Shown here in pieces: positions 35,480-47,439 of a stretch of DNA of 64,000 nt (the first letter of the stretch is position 1; the number at the start of each line of letters is the position of its first letter). The notes beneath the pieces were generated by a model. That model did no database searches, had not been told where the DNA came from, and was given only the letters and a program-made list of their open reading frames with translations. A program made the position numbers and the translations under genes. This stretch comes from Cornus controversa. Lineage: Eukaryota; Streptophyta; Magnoliopsida; Cornales; Cornaceae. The DNA lies in contig CM048852.1 in NCBI GenBank assembly GCA_026545225.1, positions 54,195,146 to 54,259,145 of the forward strand, read 5' to 3'.

Positions 35480-37740
35480 GATAAGGTATACGAGGAGAGT
35501 TGGTTCTAGAATCTTACACAATTGTATAAATCATTGTGGAGTTCTATAACATTAGAGAGTTTGTAGGAATTTGTATATTAGAGAATATTTTAGAAGAGTA
35601 GAGAGTTCTATAGTGATCGTAAATATCTAGATAGATAAAAAGTTATAGGGACTAAATCTTAACCATGGGTTATAATGCATCCTAATGGTTCATTAGAAAC
35701 AACAATGACTATACAATTATATAAGGAGTGAAGGTCTCATTTGTAAACAACTAGTCTCATTGGTAAACAACTAGTCTGACTGAGCATAGAGTTAGGAGCT
35801 AGGAGTGAGTGTGTTAGTGTTTTGCCCTTTCTAGCCGTGTCTAACCATGTCGAAGATAGTAAAGTTAGGGGTGAGAGGTGTTGGTGTTTTGCCCTTTCTT
35901 TCTAGCAGTGTGTAACCATGTGGAAGCATCAGAACAATAATCAATTGAGATTTTAACTCATTGTAAAACTCAAAGTAATGTAAGTCAAAATGTAGAGATA
36001 TGAGAGTCAATCGGACCTCCCATCTTGAACAGATGTAAAGACATCAATCCGAACTCAACGACAACATAAAAATCAATTCAACCTCCATATCGGCCTGTAT
36101 ATCCACTTGTCAGTCGTGTTTCTCAAAATCAACGCTACATATCACCAACCTTCTACTTGTCTACCGTGTTTGTGAAAATCAACGCTGCATATTAGATTGG
36201 CTTGACCCAAAAGTCTTACACAATTTTAATTTGTCCCAAAAAAATTTCAAATAACCTAAGTTTAGAAATAAATATAACATGTGTTCCCTCCAAACTAATC
36301 CAAATTTTCAATTATGGTAGTACTTAGTTTGAAACATATCATTGTTTAATTTATATTAAGTATAAATTACACTTAACTCTGAGATTTAGGCTCCCTCAAG
36401 TTTGCCAAATTACTCTGAATTCTTTTGATATTTGTATATTTGTAATATAATCTTCACCTCTGTGGATTAAATATGATGTTAGCTTCAAATATTTGTATCT
36501 TTGTAACATCATCACAGTGTCTATTGCAATAAAATACCATATATGTATAATAATGATAAAAATATAATTACATAAAAATCGTTAACAACATCCATCTAAA
36601 AGTCCTGATATGGAAGGTCAGTGTAATTTGACAAACAATAGGAGAAGTTGTGTATATTGACGAAACTTCAGGAAAAGTCAGTGTAATTTATCTTATATTT
36701 ATACATGTACGGGTATAATATTCATGATATGAACTCAAGCAAGAAAAAGAAATGTACACTAATGTCTCATCATATAAAATACTGTGAGACGAAAATAACA
36801 AGAATGTCAATAACAATAATATTATCATTTCTTAGTTGTCACTCGTTAGATGACAATTTCTATAGCTACTCCTTGCATAATATTAATGCACTTCTTTATT
36901 TTATTTTGTTAATTATGTTTCATTCAAGTTTGTGAAATTATGTTTTGTTAAAATGTTACATTTTTTTTCTTAATCTTTCATCAAGATAATAATGACATAT
37001 CTTTCTCAAAATAATAATTTTTTTTTTACAAAAACTGAAATTTTGAAAATTAAATCATTGTTGAATAAAATTTAATTCTTGAACAATGTTTTCTCTTTAC
37101 AACTACTTTTTTTACCATCCTCTTCTCTATTTTTTTTTATCACTTTCTCTTCTCGTTTTTGTTTTTTATTTTTTTCATATCAGTTTTTATCACTGTTTAT
37201 CTAGGTTGTTTTTTCTCATTTTTTTGGGTTGATCTTTTTCTCAATATTTAAACTAATAAGACTAATTTTAAAAAGAAAATTATATTACAATTGATTTACA
37301 AATCTTTCAGATTTTAATTACTTAATAATGATTTGGCCTCCAAATCAAAAAATCTGGCTCCGCCCCGCTCACGACAACATTGAATAATGCAGCCACGCCG
37401 TAAAAAGGCCCTCGTATGTTAAGATATCGGCAACAAAAAAACGTCCTACAAGGATAAAATATTGCGTATTAATCTAATAATATGTTTAAATAATTACGCT
37501 CAAGCCCTATCTGTTTTTACAGCCTTCCTTGCCTGCCATAGAAAACTTAATTTTGTTTTTCTATTTAAAAACGCACCCTAAAATGCTCCCATAACATCAC
37601 ACATGATAACTTGTGCCAACACTTACAATTAAACATTATATATACAATTTCTCTATTTTTTTTCTTTTTCATATCAGTTTTTATCACAAGTTAATACGCA
37701 CATAATGAAAGGGTAACATATTTGTCGTGTCTACGTAAAT
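35480..37740. repeat. Segmental duplication B, copy 1
   Basis: Collinear with 42848-47415. Anchors: GAGGAGAGTTGGTTCTA (35490 and 42853), GGTTATAATGCATCCTAATG (35669 and 43547), GCAGCCACGCCGTAA (37389, 45460, 47332). Copy 1 lacks several insertions found in copy 2 and so preserves empty sites. Within it, about 36361-36692 is a short long-TIR element (ends TAAATTACAC and GTGTAATTTA) that is shared by both copies and so predates the duplication. No gene. Confidence 0.85.
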
Positions 37741-38189
37741 TTAATAATGTTAACTTTAAAAAAAGAAAAAAGTGCCCTCAAATGCTCCTTAAACTTACAC
37801 ACATGATAACGTGTTTCAACAATTACAATTAAACATTACATAAACAATGCAAAGGAATGTTCGATTAACATGTGCCTACCTCGTGTTAACTCGAAAAACT
37901 AGCACTCCTATTGACTCCAAAACAAAATGTTAGCATTGGTAATTTCTTTATTCAGAAGATGATGAAGAAAGGAGGAATACATCCCGACAGTTCGATTCTA
38001 AATGAAGATATATTTGCAATTTTTTTTCTAAATTTGTAATTAAATGTTGCGGATATCAATTGTTAATAAGTAAAATGAAGAATATTTTGTAGAGAATTCC
38101 ATATAAGAGCTTGTTATAAGAAAAATGTAATTTTAAACAAGAGATAGCACACTAGATGTGATTCAAAGCATAGATAAACATATCAAATT

Positions 38190-38934
38190 ATCAAAAGTCA
38201 GAGTTATTTTCATTATTTTCCCAGAAATATGTAGTACAAATTTTATAATTGTACTACTATGAAACAATGGTTGAAGCTTACAAGCTTAGTACCATAGAGA
38301 ACTGAGACATGTACCAAAATCGGACTACTCCAATTAATTTTGTGTGAGTAAAGTTTGACACCAGCATGATGTCAGTATATTGACAAAATTTACAGTCCAT
38401 TCACAAAATTCAGTCAGACTTGTCTTACTTTCGATCACCAAATCATTATTGATATGATCGTACTACTATATATATCTCGCATGTGTTAAACTGCAAAAAA
38501 AATTTCCACCACTTCAATTTTTCATTTCAATGTTCATAATTGCAATGATGAATTTTTGTGTGCCGCCCATGTCAATATGTATTTTGATGGCTTTAGTAAT
38601 AATTTTCAATTGACACATGAAATTAACAAATAGAATAATGCATAAACACATTTCTAACATGTTAACAACATAGTTTTCACCTTTAGGAGTTTATTCTTTT
38701 TAATTAAAAAATAAAAAATAGTTTTTAATGACCTTTCTTTAAAGTGTCGGGAAGGAACAGTCAACAGTGTGTCTCTGCAGAAAGTGTTTGAAGCATCACA
38801 GTACCACCTATACTGTATATCCATATCCTCGGTAAAAGAGAAAAAGATGAGGCCTGAGGGTAACAAAGCAACTGCAGATGGAAGTAATTATACAGGAATT
38901 CAAAATTTTGTGGGCACATATGTATATGTGTGTG

Positions 38935-38982
<48 letters not shown>

Positions 38983-39450
38983 CTGTAAAAGTTGGGGAGA
39001 TGGATGCTCTGCAACTATGTTTGCACATAACTCAAATCTGTCCCTTTTTATTATTATTCAATATTATTAATTGTGGAAGACAAAGGGGAGGTCACAATTC
39101 ACTGAGAGAGTGTAACATATGCAGGAAAAATCAACATCTATTGTTTGTTAACAATAATTAAATTAAGTCCCTTTGTAGTTGATTAACAAATATATAGGAA
39201 ACGTCAATTTCTTTCTCTAATTTTTTTCAAATTGAAAAGAAATTAACATGTTAATGTTATATATAATGCCACTTTTAAAATGATTTACTGTGCCCTATGT
39301 GCTTTTATTTCTTAGTTTTTAGGAACAAGAAAGGCAATGTTATTTTTTCAATTGATGAATCATTAGAAGTTATAGTGGCGAGGCTGTAGAAGTTATAATG
39401 GCGAGGCTGACCTTTCGGTTGGGTCATGCCTTAAAAAGAAAAAGGGTAAA
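38190..39450. repeat. Segmental duplication A, copy 2
   Basis: Counterpart of 30420-31850; see that entry for anchors. It ends near a shared TAAAAAGAA...GGGTAAAAATATA stretch (31841 and 39446), after which the two loci diverge. Confidence 0.85.
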
Positions 39451-39529
39451 AATATAGAGCCAGGATCCTTTGTCCTATCGAGTCAATGGCCTACCCGTGC
39501 CCTACTTTCTCATTAACTTTAATCTGCAT

Positions 39530-39838
39530 TTCACCATCCATAAAACATATATTCACCACCTTTAAATTCACATTTCACCACCCTTATATCTTGAAATACT
39601 TTTTGTTAATTTTTTGTCAACACATTTAAGACATACATTCATCACATTTAAGACATACATTCACTACCCTTAAATCCACATTTCATCACCCTTAAATCCT
39701 GAAAAACTTGAAATATTTTTTTCTTAATTTTTTTATCAACACTGTTAATCCATGTTTCACCACCTTTAAAACATACATTCACCACTCTTAAATCCACATT
39801 TCACCACCCTTAAATCTTGAAAATTTTGAAATATATTG
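39530..39838. repeat. Tandem repeat rich in CACCACCCTTAAATC
   Basis: About three units of roughly 110-130 bp, each with CATTTCACCACCCTTAAATC-like cores, a TTGAAATA stretch and a TTAATTTTTT spacer. It abuts the truncated copia element. Confidence 0.7.
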
Positions 39839-39841
39839 GCT

Positions 39842-42036
39842 GTCAACCACGATTGGTGCTTGCAACAACTAGACATAAAAAATGCCTTTCTAAATGGTGA
39901 CCTTGAAGAGGAAGTCTACATGGAAATCCCACCTGGTTTCGAAGGAAGTATGGCAGAGAATCAGGTTTGCAAACTCAAGAAGTCCTTGAACGGCTTTAAA
40001 TAATCTCCCCGAGCCTGGTTTGACAGATTCACAAAGGTTGTTTTGAAGCTTGGCTACATACAGGGTCAGGCTGATCATATACTGTTTGTCAAGAAATCTC
40101 ACGCTGGGAAAATTGTTATATTAATAGTCTATGTCGATGATATTATTCTATCTGGGAATGATGTGGAGGAATTACATAATTTGAAGAAGTATTTGTCAGA
40201 AGAGTTTGAAGTTAAAGATCTTTGAAATCTTAAATATTTCCTTGGAATGGAAGTGGCTAGATCAAGGAAGGGTATTGTTGTTTCTCAAAGGAAATATATT
40301 CTAGATCTTCTTAAGGAGACTGGTATGCTTGGATGCAAACCAGTTGATACTCCTGTGGACAATCAGAAGTAGGGGTGCACAAAGAACCGTCGGAACCGGA
40401 ACCGGAACCGAGGGGAACCGTACCGGGACCGTACCGAACCGTGACTATGGTTCCGGTTCCGGTTCCTAAAATTAGGAACCGTTACCAACGGTTTCGGTTC
40501 CGGTTCCAGGACCAGTAGAACCGTACCGGAACCGTTGGGGGTAACGGTTCCTTGGAACCGGAACCATTTTATATTAAATATGTGTATATATATATATAAT
40601 ATAATAACTATATATAATATATATATATACACATTACATATAATAATTATATATAATGTATATATATTATGTATAATAATTATATTATCATATATTATAT
40701 ATAATAATTATATTATAATATAATTACTATACATAATATATATACATTATATGTAATGTATATATATCTATAATATAATATAATAATTATATATATATAG
40801 GGTGTCATTTTTAGATTGTAGGTCTCACATTTATTTAATGAATATATATCTATATATTTTGTATTTTCAAGCTTCATTAAAAAAAATATATATATCCTAA
40901 GGAACCGCGGTTCGGAACCGGAACCGTACCGCGGAACCGTACCGAGAACCGCGGTACGGTTCCTCACGGTTCCAACCCTTAACGGTTCCGGTTCCGAAAA
41001 TCAGGAACCGTTGGTAACGGTTCCGGTTCCGGTTCCACCAAGAACCGTGAGGAACCGTACCGTGTGCACCCCTAATCAGAAGAAACTTGGCACTGAGAAA
41101 GAAAGTACACCTGTAGACAGGGGGAGATATCAGTGACTTGTTGGACGCCTGATTTATCTTTCACACACTCGGCCAGATATTGGTTTTGCAATGAGTGTTG
41201 TAAGTCAATTCATGCACAGTCCCACAGAGGAACACATGGAAGCAGTCTACAAGATTCTTAGATACTTGAAGATGACACCAGGGAAAGGCCTATTCTTCAG
41301 AAAGACAGAGAATCGTGACACTGAACTGTATTCAGATGCAGATTGGGCAGGAAACATCATTGACAGATGGTCAACTTCTGGGTACTGTTCTTTTGTCTGG
41401 GGTAATCTTGTTACTTGGAGGAGTAAGAAGCAATCGGTGGTAGCCAGAAACAGTGCAGAAGCTGAGTACAGAGCACTGGCATAGGGAATTAGTGAAGGGA
41501 TTTGGATAAAAAGGGTTCTTAGTGAACTGGGACAAATGAGTTCATCTCCTATTCTGATGATGTGTGATAATCAGGCAGCTATCAACATAGCAAAGAATCC
41601 CGTGCATCATGACAGGACTGAGCATGTTGAAATTGATAGACACTTCATCATAGAGAAGGTGACTAGTGAGACTGTTAAATTGAACTACATTCCTACCAAG
41701 CAACAAACTGTAGACATCCTCACCAAAGCTCTACCTAGACCTAACTTTGAAGACTTAATTTGCAAGCTGGGGTTATATGATATATATTCTCCAGTTTGAG
41801 GGGAGTGTTGAATATTTGGAAGTCAAAGTTAGGAACTTATTTTTAGGAAAGTAGGTTAGGAATAAAAGGAGAGATCAGTTGTAATCTTCTCCTATGATTC
41901 TGGTTCCTGATTTTTAGGACAGATTTTAGCTAGTTAGTTATTTCCTTTATTATATATTTTTGTATATATAAAGATAGATGTAGTACTGATTAAAAGAAGA
42001 AAGAATAGAAATTCAGAAATTCTTCATATATATATA
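39842..42036 (+). mobile_element. Ty1/copia fossil, 5'-truncated: RT, RNase H and 3' LTR
   Basis: The 5' part (LTR, gag, protease, integrase) is absent. Visible parts in order: reverse transcriptase (LDIKNAFLNGDLEEEVYMEI, then VYVDDII with the catalytic YVDD), then RNase H (LYSDADWAGN, SAEAEYRALA, TEHVEIDRHFI). A purine tract GAGGGGAG precedes a probable 3' LTR of about 231 bp starting TGTTGAATATTTGG at 41806. A hAT element sits inside it at 40370-41074. It is broken, with a few reading-frame breaks besides that insertion, but overall well preserved, so of moderate age. No matching 5' LTR is in the window. Confidence 0.92.
40370..41074. mobile_element. Non-autonomous hAT element, GGGGTGCAC family, copy 3, nested in copia
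   Basis: Ends TAGGGGTGCACAAAGAACCG and GTGTGCACCCCTA. A perfect 8-bp target duplication ATCAGAAG lies at 40362-40369 and 41075-41082. Dense GGAACCGGAACCG and complementary repeats lie at both ends; the core is TA-rich. No coding capacity in 705 bp. Its subterminal repeats look much less decayed than in the copies at 27.6 and 32.2 kb. Confidence 0.95.
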
Positions 42037-42309
42037 TACAAATTATAATTTTACTTTTGGTTGTATTAAGACTTATATTTTTATTTTATCTTTTTGTTGT
42101 ATTAACACTTTTAATTGTTGGATCAAACTTGTTACTAAGTTATTTAGTTATGAAATATATTTTCTGTAATAGGCTATTTAATTGTGGAATATTGTCATTT
42201 TACTTCTTAAACAGGGGTTATACTATTTTGAATTTAATAATATCAAACTTGGTACTATCCACTAGGCTCGTATTTTTTAAAAAAATTAATTTTTATTGAT
42301 GTTTGATGT

Positions 42310-42538
42310 GGTTACAATTTTGTGGGGATGGGCCCTGTCTCGTCTCACCCCTTTTGAAATTTTAAACGGGACGGGACGGGGCGGGGATGGGGTGGGGTTT
42401 CTCCCAACGGGGCGGGGATGGGTTTTGAAATTCCGTCCCGTTTCAAACCCTCGGTGAGTTTGATAATAGTGTTGAAGGCAGCGGGGTGGGGACGGATTTA
42501 GGCAAACCCGTGCCGTACCCACCCCGTTGCCATCCTTA
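42310..42538. mobile_element. hAT fragment, GGGATGGCAA family
   Basis: GGGACGGGACGGGGCGGGG-type repeats end in CCCCGTTGCCATCCTTA, matching the right end of the intact element at 22494-23043. The left end and target duplication are not recognisable. Confidence 0.65.
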
Positions 42539-42950
42539 CTGGACATACATGGCTCCATGCCTAGCTTGGGTCCAAGACATTCGGCAATATAAGTGCTGTT
42601 ACTGATACCAACCTTTTTAGATATCATACCTAGTTCTACAATCGAGCTTGTCTGTTTGGGTTTAGAAACCGTACTGCAGAATCCCATCAAAACCCATTTT
42701 AACATGTTGATTTCTAATTATAGTTCATATGTAAGTACATCAAAACTTATTTACATACTTAATGTCACGCCCCGCCAAATACTCAGGGAAGTTGTGTCAC
42801 ACTAGCAGACTCAAATGCTGAGGAAGACTCTCTATAGCTTCTGCAAGGCATATGAGGAGAGTTGGTTCTAAAATCTTACACATTTATGTAAAGAATTGTG
42901 GAGTTACAGAACATTAGAGAGTTTGTAGTGATTGTAAATATTTAGATTAT

Positions 42951-43508
42951 GAGCACCAGCAGAGGTCTGGCTAACCAGACGCGACTATTTATCTGCAATG
43001 TGTTGGCTTAAATCGGTAGGCCCATAGCTGGTTGGCTATGTGCTTCGCCCAATCTGGCGAAGCACTAAGCTAACCAAAGATTATTTTATTGATTTTTTTT
43101 GTCTTTACATTTCTAAAAATTTGTGCCATATATATATATATATATATGTATCATTCACTTAAATCTCAATAACTTTCACTACAAATTGAATTTTTTAATG
43201 AAACCAATTTTGTTAGAAAAATAATTTCGAGAGTTTTAATTTGAATACCACTTAGGCTATTTTTGACTTAAAACAAAAAAAATATGAATTTTTTAAGTTA
43301 AAAAAGTATAAATTTTTTTAACATATATATGCATATACATAAAATTTTATATTAATTTAATTGTGTGAGTAGTGAAAACCTGGAGAGTCTGTTGTGGAGT
43401 CAAAATTTAGAGATCCTGACATGATGATGTGGCTGGCTAAAATACTGAGGTGGGTGACTAAAATTCAAATTTAGAAAACCAGTTCTGGCCAACCTACTGT
43501 GGATGCTC
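42951..43508. mobile_element. TIR element with GAGCAYC ends, probably hAT
   Basis: The left end GAGCACCAGCAGAGGTCTGG pairs imperfectly with the complement of the right end CCAACCTACTGTGGATGCTC. The paralogous locus near 35624 (AAATATCTAGATAGATAA) lacks the element. Flanks TAGATTAT and TAGATAGA could be an 8-bp duplication with two mismatches, so hAT is favoured but not proven. No coding capacity. Confidence 0.7.
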
Positions 43509-43654
43509 TAGATAGAAAATTCTAGGGACTAAATCTTAAGTCATTGGTTATAATGCATCCTAATGTTTCATTAGAGAGAAGAATGACTATATATATATAT
43601 ATATATAAGAATATAAGGAGTGAATGTCTCATTGGTAAACAACAAGTGGCCATG

Positions 43655-44010
43655 TCTAAGCATTAGAACAATAGAAATTGCAAATTTTAACTAATTGTAG
43701 CAATGTGTAACCATGGCGAAACATTAGAACAATAGAAATGCAATAACCAATGGAGATTTTAACTAATTGTAGCAGTGTGTAACCATGTATAATCATTAGA
43801 ACAATAGAAATGCAATAATCGAGATTTTAACTAATTGTAAAACTCATAATAAAGCATTAGAACCATAGAAATGCAATAACCAGATTTTAACTAATTGTAG
43901 CAGTGTCTAACCATATCGAACATTAGAACAATAGAAATGCAATAACCAATGGAAATTTTAACTAATTGTAAAAATCAAAATAAAGCATTATAACAATAGA
44001 AATGCAATAA
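43655..44010. repeat. Tandem array of about 65-bp units
   Basis: Five to six imperfect units carry ATTAGAACAATAGAAATGCA and GATTTTAACTAATTGTA. The paralogous place in copy 1 of duplication B (about 35915-35985) has one unit, so the array expanded after the duplication or contracted in copy 1. Confidence 0.82.
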
Positions 44011-45583
44011 TCCGAACTTCCATCTCGAATAAATGTAGAGACATCAATCTTCAAGAGTCGCATCCTAACCAAATTTGTCATGACGACGTAGAAATCAATT
44101 CGACTGGTGGTGTAAAACACAAAATCCATTCTAGCAGACGGTGTTTATGGAGATCAACACTAACGGTGTTTATGGAGATCAACACTAACACTCCACTTGA
44201 CCCGTGTTTTTCAAAATCAACGTTGCATAGAGAGTGGCTTGTCCCAAACACAATTTTAATCTGTCCCCAAATTTTTTTCAAATGAACAACAATGATAAGT
44301 GCAGAAATAAATATAACTACGTGTTGTCTCACAACTAATCCAACTTTTCAATTATGATAGTACATAATTTGAAATATACGATTGTTTCATTTATATTCAG
44401 CGTAATTTATATTGACCTCAGGTTTTGTCAATATATACTAACATCTTTCTTATTTACCAAATTACTCTGAGCTCTTTTAAAATTTGTACTTTTGTAAGAT
44501 ATGTTCTTTTTTGTGAATTAAATATGGTGTCAGTTTAATGGTCAGAGATTCACACCATTGGCACCATATTTATTACAATAAAATATCATATATATAACAA
44601 CGATAGAAACATAATTACACAAAAATTGTTAACGCTATCCGTTTGAAGTTTTGATAGAGCAGGTCAGTGTAATTTGGCAAATAAGAGAGGAGATTAGTGT
44701 TATAGACGAAACTTCAGGGAAGGTCAGTGTAATTTGCCTTATATTTATACATACATGGGTAGAAAATCCATGATATAAACTCAAGCAAGAAAAAGAAATT
44801 TACACTAATGTCTCATCATATTTAATTTAATATAAATAAATAAACTTTCTTTGTCAATCATTTTTCTTAAAGTAAGAAAAACTAAAATATTTTAAGACCA
44901 AGATGACAAGAATGTCAACAACAATATTATTATCATATATTTGTTGTTACTTGTTAGGTAACAATTTCTATAGCTACTTGAATAATAATAATTAACTTCT
45001 TTATTTTATTTTTGTAATTATGTTTCATTCAAGTTTCTGAAATTATGTTTTGTTAAAATGTAGCACTTTTTTTCTTAATATTTCATTAAGATAATGATAT
45101 ATCTTTCTCAAAGCAATAATTTTTTTTTACAAAAAATGAATTTTTGAAAAATTAAAACCATTGTTGATTAAAATTTAATTCTTGAACAAATTTTTTTTCT
45201 TTACAACTTCTTTTTTTACCATCTACTTCTCTATTTTTTTTCTTTTTCATATCAGTTTTCATCACTGTTTATCTAGGTTGTTTTGTCTCATTTTATTGCA
45301 TTGAATTTTTCTCAATATTTAAACTAATGAGACTCATGTTATAAAAAAATTATATTATAACTGATTTACAATTCTTTCACATTTTAATTACATAGTTATA
45401 ATTTGGCCCCCAAATCAAAAAATCTAGCTCCGCCTCTGCTCACGGTGGTACTAAACAATGCAGCCACGCCGTAAAGCCCCTCTTCTGTTAAGATATCGGC
45501 AACAAGAAAACCTTGTAAAAGGGTAAGATATTAATTTAATAACATGTCTAAATGATTACGCTTGAGCCCATATCTGTTTTTAC

Positions 45584-46046
45584 TAGGAGTGAGCACAGAT
45601 TAGATCGGATCGGATTAACTATAATCCTAATACGAGCCGCGGCCTACGGAATGGTGAATATGTAATCTGATCCGATCCGTAGAAAATACTCAATCTGATC
45701 CGTAAAATAATGGATTGGATCGGATCGGATTGACGGATTGGACTTAATCTAAACAACCCAATATAATTATTATTTAATTAGGGTCCAATAACAATTTTTT
45801 AGCCCAAAAGATATAAGATATTATAATAATATTATTAAAACTTATAATATATTATTATATATATATATAATAAATATTATAAATCCTAACGGATTGTCAC
45901 GGATTGGATCGGATTTCTGACACCCAATCTGTAATTCGATCTGTGCCCTACAGATTCTTATTTTCTAAATCTGCAATCGATTCGTTGGTCATCTAATGCG
46001 ATCCAATCCGCATGGATTGGATTCATGGATTTTTTGTACACCCCTA
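45584..46046. mobile_element. Non-autonomous hAT element, GGATTGG subfamily
   Basis: Ends TAGGAGTGAGCACAG and TTGTACACCCCTA. A perfect 8-bp target duplication GTTTTTAC lies at 45576-45583 and 46047-46054. The paralogous empty site TATCTGTTTTTACAGCCTT is at about 37508. Subterminal GGATCGGATTGG-type repeats surround an AT-rich core. Confidence 0.94.
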
Positions 46047-46104
46047 GTTTTTACAGCCTTCTTTGCCTCCTGTAAAAAACTAAATTTTGTTTCTATTTCA
46101 AAAA

Positions 46105-47007
46105 GGGTTAAGTTCACTGACCTTTCTAGAGATTTGGTCAAATTACACTTAGAGAGACCATTTAGCTTTTATTTCTTTCACCTCTCCTAAATCAATTTTA
46201 AAGTGGCTGGAATAAATTTTAAGAGTGAAAAGACAATTTTACCCTTGTATTATAATTATCACATTATATTTCAAATAGGGTAAAATACAATGACATCCCA
46301 TGAGGTTTGTCGTAATTGCACTAACCTCTCATGAGATTTCTCATAATTACACTGACCTCCCCTATGATGATTTGAAATAATATTTTAGGATGATTTATCA
46401 TGATACTCCCAAATAATTTAATAATAATAAAAAAACTAATTTCTAAAATGATACATACGCTTCCACGCACACGACGCCACCAGTTTAGTCGTTTTCGTCA
46501 ATCTGTACCCGTGACTCACGATAAAACTCAACAATTTGGTCCACAGATCCGATCCTATGTATGTGTTTGTATATTATGACCATGATCGAAGATCTTTGGA
46601 AAGAATTTGTGTGATAGAATTTTTGGCGATTGATCAGATATGTTAGGAGTAAGATGAAGATTAATGGTGGTCATGGGTGGTGACGATGGTGGTGTAACAG
46701 GTGTACAAAAGAAGCCTAAACATAGAGAGAAAGTATAATGTGGGAAAACATGTCGTTTTAGAAATCAGATTTTTTTTCCAGGAAAGGTTAGTGCAATTAC
46801 AACAAACCTTAGGGGAGGTCATTGTATTTTACCCTATATGAAATATAATGTGATATTATAATGCAAGGGCAAAATTATTTTTTCACCCTTAAAATTTACT
46901 TCGACCACCAGAAAAATAGGTTTAGGAGAGGTAAAAGAAATAAAGGTCAAACGATCTCTCCGAGTGTAATTTGACCAAACCTCAAGGGAAGTAATTGAAT
47001 TTAACCC
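46105..47007. mobile_element. Mutator-like long-TIR element with a second one nested in its loop
   Basis: The outer element has ends GGGTTAAGTTCACTGACC and GGTTAAATTCAATTAC-like (reverse-complemented), with arms of about 170 bp that pair up to 46277 and from 46835. Flanks TTTCAAAAA (46096-46104) and TTTTAAAAA (47008-47016) suggest a 9-bp duplication with one mismatch, and the locus at about 37566 (CTATTTAAAAACGCACC) is empty. The inner element, 46278-46834, has ends GGGTAAAATACAATGACATC and its complement, pairing over about 70 bp. No transposase in either. Confidence 0.8.
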
Positions 47008-47439
47008 TTTTAAAAAAGCACCCTAAAATGCTCCCAAAACATCTGCAGATAACATGTGCCAACAATTACAATTAAACATTATTATATATACAATTTCTCT
47101 ATTTTTTGTTCTTTCTCATTTTAGTTGTTATCAAAACTTATCAAGGTTATTTTTTTCTCATTTTGTTGGATTGTACTTTTCTGAATATTTAAATTAATAA
47201 TACTAATGTTATAAAGAAAATTATATTACAACTGATTCATATACCTTTCAAATTTTAATTACATAGTAATAATTTGTCCCTCAAATCAAAAAAATTTGTT
47301 TCGCCTTTGCCCACGACGACACTGAACACTACAGCCACGCCGTAATACCCTCGTCTATTAAGATATTGACAACAAAAAAAATCGTAAAATGGTAACATAT
47401 TTGTCGTGTCTATGTACATGTATTAATATAAGGCAAAAG

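Larger units (their letters stand above)
42848..47415. repeat. Segmental duplication B, copy 2, enlarged by insertions
   Basis: Counterpart of 35480-37740, roughly twice as long. The extra length comes from elements listed separately (42951-43508, 45584-46046, 46105-47007), expansion of a tandem array (43655-44010), and an additional downstream copy of the GCAGCCACGCCGTAA unit (47090-47410) that is mostly missing from copy 1. A further short shared patch, GTGATTCAAAGCAT, appears at 38155 and 48116. No gene. Confidence 0.82.
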
